Shown one piece after another: positions 1 to 7,832 of a stretch of DNA of 20,167 bases (positions are counted from its first letter, which is position 1; each line of letters starts with the position of its first letter). This stretch comes from a virus: positions 1-20,167 of IMG/VR virus record IMGVR_UViG_3300049215_000492; one strand, 5' to 3'. The notes below the pieces were generated by a model. The model was not told where the DNA came from, searched no databases, and was given only the letters and a program-made list of their open reading frames with translations. The position numbers were made by a program, and so were the translations under genes.

Positions 1-228
1 CCGTCGGCGGCCACAATCAGCCTGCCCGCATCGCCGGTGCCGGACGGCGACATGGTCGAGATCGTCAACGGCACGGCTTCGGCGTTCGCCACCAACACAG
101 TGACCCTTGCGCCCAACACCGGCCAGACTCTCGTCGGCGGCAGCATCACGCTTACGACGCTGGGCGCCGGTGCCTCGGTCGAGCTGCAATACAGCCTCGC
201 CAATAACACCTGGTATCGCCTGCGTTGA
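1..228 (+). CDS. C-terminal end of a phage structural protein (5' truncated)
   Basis: The frame is open from the first base of the window and ends in TGA at 226-228, so only the last 75 residues are present. The visible part is rich in Thr, Ser, Gly, Ala and Val in alternating patterns typical of beta-strands. It ends in a pattern (VELQYSLANNTWYRLR) like the C-terminal beta modules of phage fibre, head-decoration or other surface proteins, where a Trp-Tyr/Arg strand closes the fold. The position upstream of small capsid-related genes fits a head or fibre component. The exact family cannot be named from the fragment. An internal GTG at 37 could act as a start only if nothing upstream were coding, which I consider unlikely. 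Confidence 0.7.
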   Translation, partial: PSAATISLPASPVPDGDMVEIVNGTASAFATNTVTLAPNTGQTLVGGSITLTTLGAGASVELQYSLANNTWYRLR

Positions 229-231
229 CCG

Positions 232-429
232 ATGCCGCCCGTCTCGCAGGCCCAGCGCCGCTGGGCTTTCGCCAACCGCAATAAGAAGACGGCGGAAGGC
301 CGGGCGGCGGCGGAATTCGCAGCGGCCGACAAGGGCGGCAAGCTGCCCGAGAGGGTCAAGGACGGCAAGCCGGTCAAGCCGGGCCGCAGCGCTTCGCCGA
401 GGGCCAGGCGCTGGTACGATGGGAAATGA
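232..429 (+). CDS. Small basic DUF3008-like phage protein
   Basis: This 65-residue, Lys/Arg-rich protein starts with ATG three bases after the upstream stop. The N-terminal S-x-AQRRWAFA pattern and the later GGKLPERVK segment resemble the DUF3008 family of small phage and bacterial proteins (S-x-AQ-x-R ... GLPERV). The function of that family is unknown to me. The protein has no Cys, no membrane segment and no signal peptide, and ends in an Arg-rich tail with RRWYDGK. The WYD motif recurs in two neighbouring small proteins. The tight spacing on both sides suggests translational coupling within the late operon. A virion-associated or DNA/RNA-contacting role is possible from its charge but is inference. 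Confidence 0.75.
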   Translation: MPPVSQAQRRWAFANRNKKTAEGRAAAEFAAADKGGKLPERVKDGKPVKPGRSASPRARRWYDGK

Positions 430-432
430 CCG

Positions 433-648
433 ATGGCGAAGAAATGGATCAGCAAGGCGATCAAGCGCCCCGGCCGCGAAAAGGAGCGCGCCAGGGAGCA
501 CGGCATCTCCGTCCATGAGCAGATGGAGCGCGACGCCCACAGCAAGAATCCGTCGCTGCGCGCCGCCGGCAATCTCGGGCTGCGGCTCTCCGCCATGAGC
601 AAAAGCCGCGCCAGAAAGCGCAACTGGTATGACCACAAATCCGGCTGA
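433..648 (+). CDS. Small basic phage protein of unknown function (KKWI..AIK..G type)
   Basis: This 71-residue, highly basic protein starts with ATG three bases after the preceding stop codon. The N-terminal MAKKWISKAIKRPG and central HSKNPSLRAAG patterns match, in my recollection, a set of small proteins found beside phage head genes. No function is established for them to my knowledge. It is predicted largely helical and soluble. The C-terminus reads RKRNWYDHKSG and shares the WYD motif with its neighbours. Its TGA overlaps the ATG of the next frame (TGATG at 646-650), a typical coupling arrangement. Confidence 0.75.
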   Translation: MAKKWISKAIKRPGREKERAREHGISVHEQMERDAHSKNPSLRAAGNLGLRLSAMSKSRARKRNWYDHKSG

Positions 649-851
649 TGATTCCGCAGCGCGCGGCGCGCTACCGCACCCGTCCCTGCGGGGAAAAATG
701 GTGCGCCCAGTGCGGAAGCTTCCGGCCGCCGCAGGCCTGCTCGCAGGTCGCGGGCAGAATCAGCGCGACCGGACATTGCATGCGTTTCATCCGGATCGAT
801 GACCGGGGAGAAAAAGATGGCGAAGGCGAGCTGGTACGATCGCGGCGGTAA
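648..851 (+). CDS. Cys-rich mini-protein, possible zinc-binding (hypothetical)
   Basis: This 67-residue frame begins at an ATG that overlaps the upstream stop and ends 35 bases inside the next gene in another frame. Its N-terminal half contains RPCGEKWCAQCGSF and two further Cys (QACSQ and GHCMR), giving the order C-x4-C-x2-C-x8-C followed by a more distant C. This resembles small zinc-ribbon-like phage proteins. Without it, 649-816 would be a gap in an otherwise packed operon, which supports coding. Against it are the 35-base overlap and a C-terminal tail (EGELVRSRR) that looks like read-through into the neighbour's DNA. It could be a real small metal-binding protein or a chance frame. Confidence 0.45.
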   Translation: MIPQRAARYRTRPCGEKWCAQCGSFRPPQACSQVAGRISATGHCMRFIRIDDRGEKDGEGELVRSRR

Positions 852-1113
852 AGCCAGACACGGCGAGGCCGACAGGCGCCCGAAGACCGTGCATGAGCGG
901 CATGCCGCCGAACGCGAGGAAACCCATGCGCGCCACGCCAAGGCGCGTGATGCCCTGCACAAGCAGCACGAAGAGGAGCTGGCCGCGCTCGCTCAGCGTC
1001 ACAATGACGAGCTCGCCAATGCGCCCGGCGAGGGCGACACCGGCGCGCCGGCCGCTCCCGGGGTAATGAACACCGCGGGCGCCGGCGCCGTCGCCGGGAC
1101 CAACGCTGCGTAG
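817..1113 (+). CDS. His/Glu-rich helical small phage protein, unknown function
   Basis: I chose the ATG at 817 (98 residues) because a GGGGAG ribosome-binding site lies six bases upstream (805-810); an in-frame ATG at 799 lacks one. The protein begins MAKASWYDRGGKARHG, so the WYD motif found at the C-termini of two upstream neighbours is here at the N-terminus. Residues about 25-70 are a charged run of His, Glu, Arg and Ala (HERHAAEREETHARHAKARD and onward) that should form one long helix or coiled coil. The tail is Ala/Gly/Pro-rich and flexible. No family is recognised. It lies just upstream of a capsid-staple-like gene, so a scaffold or capsid-bound role is possible but unproven. Confidence 0.7.
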   Translation: MAKASWYDRGGKARHGEADRRPKTVHERHAAEREETHARHAKARDALHKQHEEELAALAQRHNDELANAPGEGDTGAPAAPGVMNTAGAGAVAGTNAA

Positions 1114-1128
1114 AAGGGGAGCAAAGGC

Positions 1129-1599
1129 ATGGCGGCCTACAACGGCGGCGGCGCGGAATGGCCGCAGGGCGGCATGATCGATATGGCGAAATCTCCGGCG
1201 CGCCTCGCCGAGGAAGCGGCGCTCGCAAAACAGGCGCCTTCTCCGGTGCCGGAATATCCCTATGGCCTTTGCATCAGCTTCGATGACGACACCCTTGCGA
1301 AGCTCGACCTTGACGGCGAGTTGCCCCAGGTCGGCGACATCTTCGAATTCTGCGCGGCCGCCAAGGTCACCTGCGCATCGAGCAACGAGAGCATCGACCC
1401 CGCCACCGGAAAGGCCAAAGCCTGCAAGCGGGTGGAGCTGCAGATCGTCGCCATGGCCCCGCGCGAGGACGACGCCGTGGAGCAGGCGATACAGCAATCC
1501 GCCGCCCGCCGCAGGCGCTTCTATAGCGGCTCGATGCAATCCTACGACCGCGATATCGCCGCCTATGACCCCGACCGCGACGCGGGAGTGCGGCCGTGA
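1129..1599 (+). CDS. Capsid-staple-like / capsid-stabilising protein
   Basis: This 156-residue protein has an N-terminal MIDMAKSP segment (residues 16-23) followed by EYPYGLCISFDDDTLAKL, LPQVGDIFEF and a beta-strand with LQIVAMAP. That order (MI-M-K..., PYGL-I-L, P-VGD, L-I--M) matches small phage proteins described as capsid staple or capsid-stabilising proteins, which bind the outside of the head. This is recalled from family knowledge, not computed. The start at 1129 is preceded by AAGGGGAG. A second ATG at 1174 corresponds to the usual start of relatives (MIDM...), so a shorter form is possible. The last 40 residues are Arg/Asp/Tyr-rich. The stop overlaps the GTG of the next gene (GTGA). 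Confidence 0.65.
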   Translation: MAAYNGGGAEWPQGGMIDMAKSPARLAEEAALAKQAPSPVPEYPYGLCISFDDDTLAKLDLDGELPQVGDIFEFCAAAKVTCASSNESIDPATGKAKACKRVELQIVAMAPREDDAVEQAIQQSAARRRRFYSGSMQSYDRDIAAYDPDRDAGVRP

Positions 1600-1850
1600 C
1601 GCAGGGTCTGCGGCGCTGCCGGCTTCTGGCCCCCGCGCAGATCGGCGGCGCGCTGTGCGCGCCCGGCCACGAGTTTTTTCTTGCCCCCGGCGCGGCCGGA
1701 CCGCGCCGCGCCGTTGTCCACGCCCATGAAAAGCTTGATGTCGCCAATGACGCGGCGCGCCTGCTGCCCGACCTTATCGACGAGCCGCTTTACGAGGAAT
1801 GGGACGGCGAGCGGTGGACCAGGCCGGCGGCTGCGGAGGTGACGCCATGA
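1596..1850 (+). CDS. Hypothetical phage protein
   Basis: This 84-residue frame starts with GTG inside the upstream stop (GTGA at 1596-1599) and ends with TGA overlapping the next ATG (ATGA at 1847-1850). These two overlaps argue for a real, translationally coupled gene. The order of short motifs is an N-terminal basic segment, a PAQIGGALCAPGHEFFLA strand region, a DVANDAARL helix and a DEPLYEEW acidic C-terminal part. There is no signal peptide. I do not recognise a family. Its place between a capsid-staple-like gene and an exported-looking protein suggests an accessory head or virion role at most. Confidence 0.6.
   Translation: MTQGLRRCRLLAPAQIGGALCAPGHEFFLAPGAAGPRRAVVHAHEKLDVANDAARLLPDLIDEPLYEEWDGERWTRPAAAEVTP
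1835..1840 (+). promoter_or_regulatory. Strong ribosome-binding site (GGAGGT)
   Basis: GGAGGT lies six bases before the ATG at 1847. It is the strongest Shine-Dalgarno match seen in the front part of the window. It fixes the start of the signal-peptide-like gene at 1847 rather than at an in-frame upstream ATG at 1799. Confidence 0.7.
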
Positions 1851-2284
1851 CGCTGCCCGCCCGCTTCCTTGCTGCGCTCGCACTTGCGCTCGCTCTCGCC
1901 TGCGGGGCCGCGTTCGGCCAGACCGCGGGCGTATCGCCGAGTCAGATGTTCGGCTGCAACCGCTCGGCGTTCTATGACAACAACATCGCCACGCCGACGC
2001 GCCTTGTCCAAGGCGCGTCCACCGGGCAGATTTATGTCTGCGGCTGGAACATCCTCGCCGCCGCGGCGGTGAATGTCGATCTTGTCTATGGCACTGGCGG
2101 CACCTGCGGGACCGGCACGACCAAGATCACGCCGATGTTCCAGCTCACCGGCTCGGCGCTGGGCAATGTCGATCACCTGCCGGTCTACACCGGCATAACG
2201 CCGGTGCCGGCCGGCAACGATCTCTGCATCAATCCGAGCGCCGCCGTCGCCATTCAGGCGATCGTCTATTACACGCAGTTCTGA
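1847..2284 (+). CDS. Predicted exported small beta-rich protein with N-terminal signal peptide
   Basis: The ATG at 1847 has a GGAGGT site and overlaps the upstream stop. The 145-residue product starts with a basic residue and a hydrophobic Leu/Ala run (ARFLAALALALALACGAAFG), followed by QTAGVSPS, a good Sec-type signal peptide with likely cleavage near residue 24. A lipobox at Cys19 is a poor match. The mature part has three further Cys regions (FGCN, YVCGW, GTCGTG, DLCIN) and repeated strands (VNVDLVYG, AIQAIVYYTQF). I recall similar exported proteins in Rhizobiales prophages, with no known function. A Sec signal is unusual for a virion protein. Possible roles are a periplasmic or surface protein of the infected cell, or a virion protein with a membrane anchor. 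Confidence 0.7.
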   Translation: MTLPARFLAALALALALACGAAFGQTAGVSPSQMFGCNRSAFYDNNIATPTRLVQGASTGQIYVCGWNILAAAAVNVDLVYGTGGTCGTGTTKITPMFQLTGSALGNVDHLPVYTGITPVPAGNDLCINPSAAVAIQAIVYYTQF

Positions 2285-2297
2285 CGCGATTTACCCG

Positions 2298-3761
2298 ATG
2301 CAACGATTGCTCGCCGCAGCGCTGGCGCTGCTTGGCCTGACCGTGCTCGCCGCCGGCCAGGCGTGGCTCTTCTCGCCCGCCGCACAGATGCAGCCGGCCG
2401 GAGGCTTTGTCTCGCAGGTCGATCCGAATTGGTGGAAGCGCTTCCAGTTTGCCGGCGTCAACCCGACCGTGGTGATGGATTTCGCCAACGGACTCTATTG
2501 GAACGGGTCGCAGACGGTAACGACGCCGTCATCCTTTATCAGCGGAAGCGGCACGGTCACGGCGGGGTCGGGACTCGGCGGATTTTCGACCAACACGACC
2601 GCGACCGGCGCGCTCCTTACTGCCTTCCAGAATACCTCCGGATATAACGTTCAGATCGCCACTTTCGGCGCCCCGGCGGCCGGCGGGACCAACATCGGAT
2701 TCATCCAGGACAACGCCGTCAACGGCGTACTGATGAACATCACAAACGGCGCGTTTATGACGTTCAACGACAGCAATTCGACGCTGTTGGAGGACACCAA
2801 CGCCTATGACTGGACCAAGACGAACTGGGGGTCGGTATCCGTCGCAGGCGCTCTATCGACGCGGCGGCTGTCTTCGGTTGGGACCGGCGCCGGCACCACC
2901 GGAGCGGCCGGAACGCATACTGCCGATGTGAACGGATATGGAAGCCCGACGAGCATTATTCTCGGTTCATGGAACGGCGCCAACGTCTTCGGCGGCTTCA
3001 TCGCCAGCATGGCGGTGTTCAACAACACCGTTCTGGCGGACCGCGTCATCCCGCCCGCGGCTTTTACCGGAACAAACGGCTGGTGGTGGAACGGAGATCT
3101 CACCAATTCAGGGATCTCCTACGGCAATATCCTCGAATACGAGCGCACTCAGCCGTGGACCGTCGTGGTCGCCCAGGTTCTGTTTGCATTGGGCGGCGGC
3201 GGCCACAATGGCGTATCGGGCATCTACTTCACCAACGTGACGGCCGCTGCGCCGTTTCCCGGCTATGAATTCTGGGTAGACGGCAACGGCAACGCCACCG
3301 TGCGCGTCATCAATACGAACGGCACCAATCTCATCGACGTGCATGGCGGCACGGTGCTGGCCGACGGCAAATGGCACGTCGTCGCCGCGACTTACGACGG
3401 ATCGAGCCGCGCCGCCGGCGTGCAGATCTATGTGGACGGCAATGCCGAGACGATGACTGTCGTTTCCGACACGCTGACGGGCTCGATCGTGGCGTCCGGC
3501 CAGGATTACATCATCGGCAATCAGCAGGCCGTGAACTTCGCGCTGATGGGCGCGATCGGGCTGTTCCGCCAGTTCAACGTGGTGAAGAGCCAGGCCTTCA
3601 TCCAGAACTTCAAGATCAATTACACCGTGCCGCCGTGCGATTCCACCTGTGTGCTTGCCCCCAAGCTCAACGAAGGCGGGTCGAGTACGACGACCGGAGA
3701 TTATTCGTCGAATAATTTTACCGGCACGATGGCCAACGGCAATCAATGGCTGAGAGGCTGA
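2298..3761 (+). CDS. LamG/concanavalin-type jelly-roll protein with hydrophobic N-terminus
   Basis: This 487-residue protein begins MQRLLAAALALLGLTVLAAG, a second signal-peptide or membrane-anchor-like start directly after a first one. The C-terminal half (about residues 265-440) has the hallmarks of a LamG/ConA-like lectin domain: DGKWHVVAATYDG (Trp359), QIYVDGN a short distance later, then YIIGN and GAIGLFRQFN. The first half ends in a related pattern (SIILGSWNGANVFGGFIASM then VFNNTVLADR), suggesting two jelly rolls in tandem. Such domains bind glycans or act as structural lobes on phage fibres and appendages. The final 40 residues contain a Cys pair (PPCDSTCVL) and a Ser/Thr/Asn-rich tail. 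Its place before the tail adaptor suggests a virion appendage. Export to the host envelope is the alternative raised by the N-terminus. Confidence 0.7.
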   Translation: MQRLLAAALALLGLTVLAAGQAWLFSPAAQMQPAGGFVSQVDPNWWKRFQFAGVNPTVVMDFANGLYWNGSQTVTTPSSFISGSGTVTAGSGLGGFSTNTTATGALLTAFQNTSGYNVQIATFGAPAAGGTNIGFIQDNAVNGVLMNITNGAFMTFNDSNSTLLEDTNAYDWTKTNWGSVSVAGALSTRRLSSVGTGAGTTGAAGTHTADVNGYGSPTSIILGSWNGANVFGGFIASMAVFNNTVLADRVIPPAAFTGTNGWWWNGDLTNSGISYGNILEYERTQPWTVVVAQVLFALGGGGHNGVSGIYFTNVTAAAPFPGYEFWVDGNGNATVRVINTNGTNLIDVHGGTVLADGKWHVVAATYDGSSRAAGVQIYVDGNAETMTVVSDTLTGSIVASGQDYIIGNQQAVNFALMGAIGLFRQFNVVKSQAFIQNFKINYTVPPCDSTCVLAPKLNEGGSSTTTGDYSSNNFTGTMANGNQWLRG

Positions 3762-3774
3762 GCCGGGGCCGCCC

Positions 3775-4581
3775 GTGACCGCTCCCGTCGATCTCTGCAA
3801 CATGGCGCTCGGCCAGATCGCCGCGCGCACCTCGATCACCGGGATCAATCCGGCCTCGCCGCCCAACAACAAGGCCGCGGAGACGGCATCGAGCCTTTAT
3901 CAGATCCAGGCCGACGCGGTGTTCCGCGCGGCCCATTGGAATTCGGCGCGCGTCCAGAACCCGCTTACCTTGCTGCGCGCCGCCCAGGGCACGCCGGAAA
4001 ACCCGTCCGGCACGACGCTTCCCCTGCCGCCGACGCCGTGGCTCTATGAGTACGCCTGGCCGCCCGATTGCCTGCTCATGCGCTTCGTCATCCCGAAGCC
4101 GCTGCCCCAGGCCGCCTCCTCCGTTCCGCTGATGACCGGCGTCGGCTGCATCAGCCGGCCGCTGGTCAGCACGGCGGTTCCGTTCGTGCCGGCCGTTGAT
4201 CTCGACGCCAACGACAATCAGATCAAGGTCATTCTCACCAATGCCCGCAACGCCGACGGCGTTTATACCGGCCGCATCGCCAACGTGGATCTGTGGGACG
4301 TGAGCCTCCAGAATGCGGTGGTTGGCGCGCTTGCGGCATGGTTCGTCATGCCGATCACCGGCGACAAGTCGTTGCTGGCGGCGCGGGTGCAGCTCGCGGT
4401 TGGTCTCATCAACGCGGCGCGCATCTCGGACGGCAACGAGGGCATCACCACCGGCGACCTTCCGGTTGACTGGATGGAAGTGCGCAACGCCGGCGCCGGC
4501 TGGGGCGACGGCTTCTCCGTCGGCCGGCCCTATGTGGCGGGCTGGCAGCCGATCGCCATGCCGGACGGCGTGAGCTATTAA
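3775..4581 (+). CDS. Tail tubular protein A-like (T7 gp11-like) adaptor
   Basis: This 268-residue protein starts with GTG at 3775; an ATG ten codons in (NMALGQI) is a possible alternative. The N-terminal pattern CNMALGQIAA ... I ... AAETASSLYQIQADAVFRAAHW is typical of the helical part of T7 gp11-type adaptors. In these, a C-x-x-AL--IG start and a final W close a helical bundle that contacts the portal. The rest is mixed, with a C-terminal Gly/Trp-rich end. T7 gp11 is about 200 residues, so this member is somewhat longer. It sits directly before the nozzle gene and its TAA overlaps that gene's ATG (TAATG), the same order as T7 genes 11-12. The protein should form the ring joining portal and tail nozzle. 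Confidence 0.72.
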   Translation: MTAPVDLCNMALGQIAARTSITGINPASPPNNKAAETASSLYQIQADAVFRAAHWNSARVQNPLTLLRAAQGTPENPSGTTLPLPPTPWLYEYAWPPDCLLMRFVIPKPLPQAASSVPLMTGVGCISRPLVSTAVPFVPAVDLDANDNQIKVILTNARNADGVYTGRIANVDLWDVSLQNAVVGALAAWFVMPITGDKSLLAARVQLAVGLINAARISDGNEGITTGDLPVDWMEVRNAGAGWGDGFSVGRPYVAGWQPIAMPDGVSY

Positions 4582-7500
4582 TGACCGCCTCCCTCCTCAA
4601 ATCCTCCTTCTCCGGCGGTGAAATTGCCCCCAGCGTGTGGGGGCGTCTTGAGGCTGACCGCGTGCGCATGGGCGCGAGCGTCATGCGCAACTGCTTCGTG
4701 TCGTATCGCGGGCCGGCATCGAGCCGCGCCGGCACGCTGTTCGTCGGCCAGTCGATGACGCCCGCTTCGCCGTCGTCGCTGCCGCCCGTGCTGGTGCGCT
4801 TTCAGTTCAACATTTTCCAGAGCTACATCCTGGAATTCGGCGTCGGCCCGCGCGGGTCCTACATGCGCGTCATCGCCAACGGCGGCTATGTGACCGAGAC
4901 GCCGTTTGCCGCGACCGGCGCGACCCAGGCCAACCCGTGCCAGGCCACCGTGCCGGGCCACAATTTCGTCAACGGCGATTGGGTCTACGGCGCGGGCTTT
5001 GCGGGCATGACCCAGCTCAACGGCCGCATCTTCATTGTTCAGAACGTCGCCGGAAGCACCTTCACCCTCGCCGACACCTTCGGCAATCCCGTCAACTCGC
5101 TCGCCTTCGGCGCCTATGCCGGCGGCGGCAGCTTTGCCCGCATCTACACCAATTACAGCGTTCCCTACGCGCTTGCCGACCTGCCTTATCTGAAGGCGGT
5201 GCAGTCGGCCGACGTGCTCACCCTCGCCTGCGTCAATCAGGCGACCGGCGCGGAGTATCCGCCCGCGGACCTGTCGCGGCTTGCCGCCACGAACTGGCAA
5301 TATACGGTCACCAGCTTCGGCGCGGCGATCGCGGCCCCCGCGAGCTGCACGGCGACGCCGAACACGCTGGTCTCGACCATCGACACCACCAACCATAATG
5401 TCCCGGCCGCGCAATATGCCTATTGCGTGACTGCGGTCGACGCCAACGGCGATGAGAGCGTCGCCTCGCCCGTCGCCTACACACCGAATTCCTCATCAAG
5501 CGCGGCTTCGGTCGATATCAGCATCACCGCCGGCTCGATTACCGTCAACTGGACGCCGGTTCCCGGCGCGGTCAGCTACAACATCTACAAGGCGCCCGCG
5601 GCGATCTGGAACACCGGCGCGTCCGGCACCGCGCCGCCGGCCAGCGTGCCGGCCGGTTCGGCCTTCGGCTTCGCCGGCTCGGCGGCCGGCACGCAATGGG
5701 TCGATCAGAACGTGGTGGCGGATTTCACCGTCACTCCGCCCCTGCATCAGAATCCGTTTGCGCGCGGCCAGATTCTGTCGGTCGGCGCGATTCCGCAGCC
5801 CGGCGCCTTTTCCCAGTCCACCACCACGGCGACGATCAATTCGGCCACCGGTTCGAACGGCGTTATCGTTCCGGTCGTCGTTAACGGGAATGTCTCGGCC
5901 GGCATCGTCCAGAACGCCGGAAGCGGCTATCAGGCCGGCGACACCGTTACGTTCCATGATTCATCGAGCGGCGCCAATGCGGTCGCCCCGCTCAACATCG
6001 GGCCGCAGAGCGGCACCTATCCCTCCGTGCCGGGCTATTTCCAGTCGCGCCGGGTCTACGGGGCGACGCTCAACAATCCCGACACGCTCTATTTCAGCCA
6101 GACCGGCGCCTACACCAACATGGACGCCGCCGATCCGCCGATCGACAGCGACGCCATCGTGATGACGCCGTGGGGCCAGCAGGTCAACACCGTCCAATGG
6201 CTCCTGCCGATGCCCGGCGGCCTCATCACCTGCACCGGCCTCGACACATGGCAGATCGCGGGCACTTCCGGCGCGGGCTCGCCGCTGACTCCCTCGAGCG
6301 AGAGCGCGCAGCCCCAGGAATCCAATGGCTTTTCGCCGCTGCTGCCGCCGATCCGCGCGGGCTATGACATCCTTTACGTTCAGGAACTCGGCTATACGGT
6401 GCGCGATTTTCAATATAATTTCTTCACCAACGTCTATTCCGGCACCGACCTTTCGGTGGTTTCAAACCATTTGTTCGAGGGCTTTACGCTCGCCTCCTGG
6501 GGATGGTCGCGGGTGCCGTGGAAGGTCGTGTGGGCGTGCCGCAGCGACGGCAAGCTGCTGTCGCTGACCTACGACAAGGATCTCCAGCTTGCCGCCTGGG
6601 CCCGGCACGACACCAACGGCCTGTTCGAGCGCGTCGCGATCGCGACCGAGCCGCCGGCCGATGCGCCGTATTTCGTGGTCAAGCGCTACATTCCCGGCGT
6701 TCAGCAATGGGCTTACTACATCGAGCGCATGGACAACCATTTCTGGAACGGGCCGGAGGACCCATGGTGCGTCGATTGCGGCCTCGCGCTGCCGCAGCCT
6801 GCTCCGAACGCTACGCTGTCAGCCGCTGCCGCCGAAGGCCCCGGCAATATCACCGGCGGCTACATCGCCTCCGGCGGCCAGGGCTATACCGATCCGTCCG
6901 GCTATGCGGTCGACCCGACCGGCGAGGGCTCGGGATTCGCGATCACATTCACGCAGACGGGCGGCGTCATCACCGGCTTCACGATCACGTCCCAGGGCGC
7001 GAACTATTCGCCGGCGAGCTATGTCATCATCAATGATCCGACCGGCGCGGGCGCGGCGTTCGTCCCGCTGGTGTCGCAGAACGTCATCTTTACCGCCGAC
7101 CAGCCGGTATTCGCCGGCAATCAGCCGGGCGACGTGATCCGGGTCGGCGGCGGCCAGGCCGTGGTGACGAACGTCATTTCGGCGACCCAGCTGCTCGCCG
7201 CGATCACCGTGCCGATCGTCCAGACGGTCCCGAACGATCCGAACAATCTTCCCGTCCCGGCGCCGGCCGGGACCTGGACCATCACGACGCCGGTGTCCGT
7301 CATCACCAACCTCAACCACCTCGAAGGCATGACCGTGACCGGGCTCGCCGACGGCAACGTGATCCCGCCGGCGACCGTAAGCGGGGGCACCATTGCGCTG
7401 CAGCAGCCCGCTTCCAACGTGAAGATCGGCCTGCCCTTCACGGCGCAGCTTCAGACTTTGCATCTGGAGGACCAGTCGCAGGGCACCATCCAGGGCCGGC

Positions 7501-7832
7501 GCAAGATCATCAAGGGCGTGACCGTGCGGATGGAAAAGAGCCGCGGCGTGCAGCTTGGCTGCAACCAGCCGGTCGCTGCCGCGCTCGACTTTCAGCAGGA
7601 AATTCCGTGGACCAATCTCGTCGATCTCCCGGAGGTGCCGAACGCCGATATTCCGGCGGCGGCTCTTCCGCTCTTCTCCGGCGACAAGTTCCAGCCGGTC
7701 GATGACGACTGGCAGAACTGGAACGGCTGGGAGGCGTCGCCCGGCATGATTGCCGTGCAGCAGAGCCTGCCGCTGCCCATGAACATCACGGCGCTGGTCC
7801 CGACATTCGAGACCGGCGATACGCCGGGTTAA
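4581..7832 (+). CDS. Tail tubular protein B-like nozzle protein (T7 gp12-like), with inserted modules
   Basis: The 1083-residue product begins LLKSSFSGGEIAPSVWGR followed by RNCFVSYRGPASSRAGT. That is the standard N-terminus of T7 gp12-like nozzle proteins (SF--GE-SP...GR...L-N---RGG---RPGT). T7 gp12 is about 794 residues, so roughly 290 are extra. Visible additions are a segment at about 112-190 (GHNFVNGDWVYGAG..GMTQLNGR, resembling the E1 FCCH-like module of phage proteins), a fibronectin-III-like part at about 250-350 (ITVNWTPVPGAVSYNIYK), and two GxGY-type strand repeats near 440-475 (NAGSGYQAGD) and 752-833 (SGGQGYTDPS, SQGANYSPAS). The C-terminal QGRRKIIKGVTVRMEKSRG (about 965-985) is again nozzle-like. 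The protein should form the tail tube tip, and the inserts may face outward and touch the receptor. Both gene ends overlap neighbours by TAATG. Confidence 0.75.
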   Translation: MTASLLKSSFSGGEIAPSVWGRLEADRVRMGASVMRNCFVSYRGPASSRAGTLFVGQSMTPASPSSLPPVLVRFQFNIFQSYILEFGVGPRGSYMRVIANGGYVTETPFAATGATQANPCQATVPGHNFVNGDWVYGAGFAGMTQLNGRIFIVQNVAGSTFTLADTFGNPVNSLAFGAYAGGGSFARIYTNYSVPYALADLPYLKAVQSADVLTLACVNQATGAEYPPADLSRLAATNWQYTVTSFGAAIAAPASCTATPNTLVSTIDTTNHNVPAAQYAYCVTAVDANGDESVASPVAYTPNSSSSAASVDISITAGSITVNWTPVPGAVSYNIYKAPAAIWNTGASGTAPPASVPAGSAFGFAGSAAGTQWVDQNVVADFTVTPPLHQNPFARGQILSVGAIPQPGAFSQSTTTATINSATGSNGVIVPVVVNGNVSAGIVQNAGSGYQAGDTVTFHDSSSGANAVAPLNIGPQSGTYPSVPGYFQSRRVYGATLNNPDTLYFSQTGAYTNMDAADPPIDSDAIVMTPWGQQVNTVQWLLPMPGGLITCTGLDTWQIAGTSGAGSPLTPSSESAQPQESNGFSPLLPPIRAGYDILYVQELGYTVRDFQYNFFTNVYSGTDLSVVSNHLFEGFTLASWGWSRVPWKVVWACRSDGKLLSLTYDKDLQLAAWARHDTNGLFERVAIATEPPADAPYFVVKRYIPGVQQWAYYIERMDNHFWNGPEDPWCVDCGLALPQPAPNATLSAAAAEGPGNITGGYIASGGQGYTDPSGYAVDPTGEGSGFAITFTQTGGVITGFTITSQGANYSPASYVIINDPTGAGAAFVPLVSQNVIFTADQPVFAGNQPGDVIRVGGGQAVVTNVISATQLLAAITVPIVQTVPNDPNNLPVPAPAGTWTITTPVSVITNLNHLEGMTVTGLADGNVIPPATVSGGTIALQQPASNVKIGLPFTAQLQTLHLEDQSQGTIQGRRKIIKGVTVRMEKSRGVQLGCNQPVAAALDFQQEIPWTNLVDLPEVPNADIPAAALPLFSGDKFQPVDDDWQNWNGWEASPGMIAVQQSLPLPMNITALVPTFETGDTPG

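Noticed and set aside
107-598. Plus-strand frame of 163 codons
   Set aside because: It runs across three coupled small genes in another frame and is Arg/Ser/Pro-rich without structure.
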